From CAYJOG01 sp964371695 [NCBI: uncultured bacterium] (GTDB lineage Bacteria > CAYJOG01): DNA of 5,084 nucleotides. A program made the position numbers and the translations under genes. The notes under the pieces were generated by a model. The model ran no database searches and was not told the origin of the DNA. It saw only the letters and a program-made list of their open reading frames with translations. Of this stretch, positions 4,879 through 5,084 are shown piece by piece. Location of the stretch: contig CAYJOG010000242.1 in the NCBI GenBank assembly GCA_964371695.1, positions 1-5,084 on the forward strand. Direction: 5' to 3'. Every line of letters starts with the position of its first letter. The first letter of the stretch is position 1.

Positions 4879-4899
4879 GCCACTCGCCTGAGTGGCGAG
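4879..4899 (-). promoter_or_regulatory. overlapping alternative hairpins upstream of guaB3
   Basis: On the minus strand a perfect 7-bp stem GCCACTC-AGGC-GAGTGGC (4879-4896) overlaps a 6-bp stem CTCGCC-ACTCA-GGCGAG (4883-4899). They share bases and exclude each other. They lie about 40 bases before the guaB3 start codon. Whether they are transcribed is unknown, because no clear promoter is visible upstream. They could be a leader switch, an operator or a chance palindrome. Confidence 0.35.
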
Positions 4900-4929
4900 G
4901 CATGGTATCAGACTCTTTGCACGGACGGG

Positions 4930-4965
4930 GGAAGTTGGAAGCCTGTGATTGGCGGCTGGAAGTTG
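4930..4965. repeat. short direct repeat GGAAGTTG upstream of guaB3
   Basis: GGAAGTTG occurs at 4930-4937 and 4958-4965, with centres 28 bp apart. It could be a paired regulator site for guaB3, but an 8-base repeat may be chance. Confidence 0.2.
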
Positions 4966-4994
4966 TTAAATGAAAAGGCCCCATCACCCCCCGG

Positions 4995-5023
4995 CGTCAC
5001 TCCCGCGAAAGCGGGAATCCAGT
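4995..5023 (+). repeat. dRS3-like dispersed hairpin repeat
   Basis: The stretch begins CGTCACTCCCGC and ends GCGGGAATCCAGT around a GAAA tetraloop (5007-5010); TCCCGC and GCGGGA form a perfect 6-bp stem. It closely resembles the ATTCCCGCGAAAGCGGGAAT type of dispersed repeat known as dRS3 in Neisseria and seen in many Gram-negative genomes. AATCCAGT recurs at 5038-5045. Confidence 0.65.
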
Positions 5024-5056
5024 CAGACATGAGAAAAAATCCAGTTCTGGTGGCGC

Positions 5057-5084
5057 GAGTAGCCACAGGCGTCCCCCCCTGTGG
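5057..5084 (+). repeat. GAGTAG-head hairpin repeat, copy E (at window edge)
   Basis: GAGTAG is followed by arm CCACAGG, loop CGTCCCCC and arm CCTGTGG, a perfect 7-bp stem that ends at the last base of the window. GTCC starts 8 bases after the head. The stem sequence is unlike the other copies. The element may continue beyond the window. Confidence 0.7.

Overview
The window is GC-rich bacterial DNA. All six genes I can support lie on the minus strand, so transcription runs from high to low coordinates. The signal-peptide lipoprotein with a SurA/PrsA-like parvulin domain suggests a diderm bacterium. The stand-alone GuaB3-type IMP dehydrogenase is best known from cyanobacteria and actinobacteria and also occurs in other phyla. 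I cannot name the organism; a PVC-group or proteobacterial origin is only a guess.

In transcription order the genes are: guaB3-type IMP dehydrogenase (3673-4839); long-form ribosome hibernation factor hpf (2895-3452); acireductone dioxygenase mtnD (2114-2644); a short, degenerate 3-hydroxyacyl-CoA-dehydrogenase-like Rossmann protein (1556-2089); a lipoprotein parvulin peptidyl-prolyl isomerase (432-1559); and pterin-4a-carbinolamine dehydratase (139-435). The last four look like one transcription unit. mtnD and the Rossmann gene are 24 bp apart, and the next two junctions are 4-bp stop/start overlaps (GTGA and ATGA). guaB3 and hpf each have their own leader with a strong AAGGAG ribosome binding site. 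The genes cover purine synthesis, ribosome storage, methionine salvage, envelope protein folding and pterin recycling; I see no single pathway joining them.

The intergenic DNA holds the least expected material. Five short elements (55-78, 91-114, 3599-3622, 3633-3658, 5057-5084) share a GAGTAG/GAGTAA head followed by a hairpin. In four of them GTCC lies 7-8 bases after the head. The stem sequence differs in every copy, yet pairing is kept. The GTAG head plus hairpin matches the layout of RAYT-associated REP elements. A second, unrelated repeat lies between hpf and mtnD (2716-2859): two inverted 47-48 bp units, each with two hairpins, around an AT-rich spacer, with compensatory changes between the copies. 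A third repeat, a CCCGC-GAAA-GCGGG hairpin of the dRS3-like type, lies at 4995-5023. No stretch longer than 300 bases lacks a gene. No tRNA, rRNA, CRISPR array, transposase or phage gene is visible.
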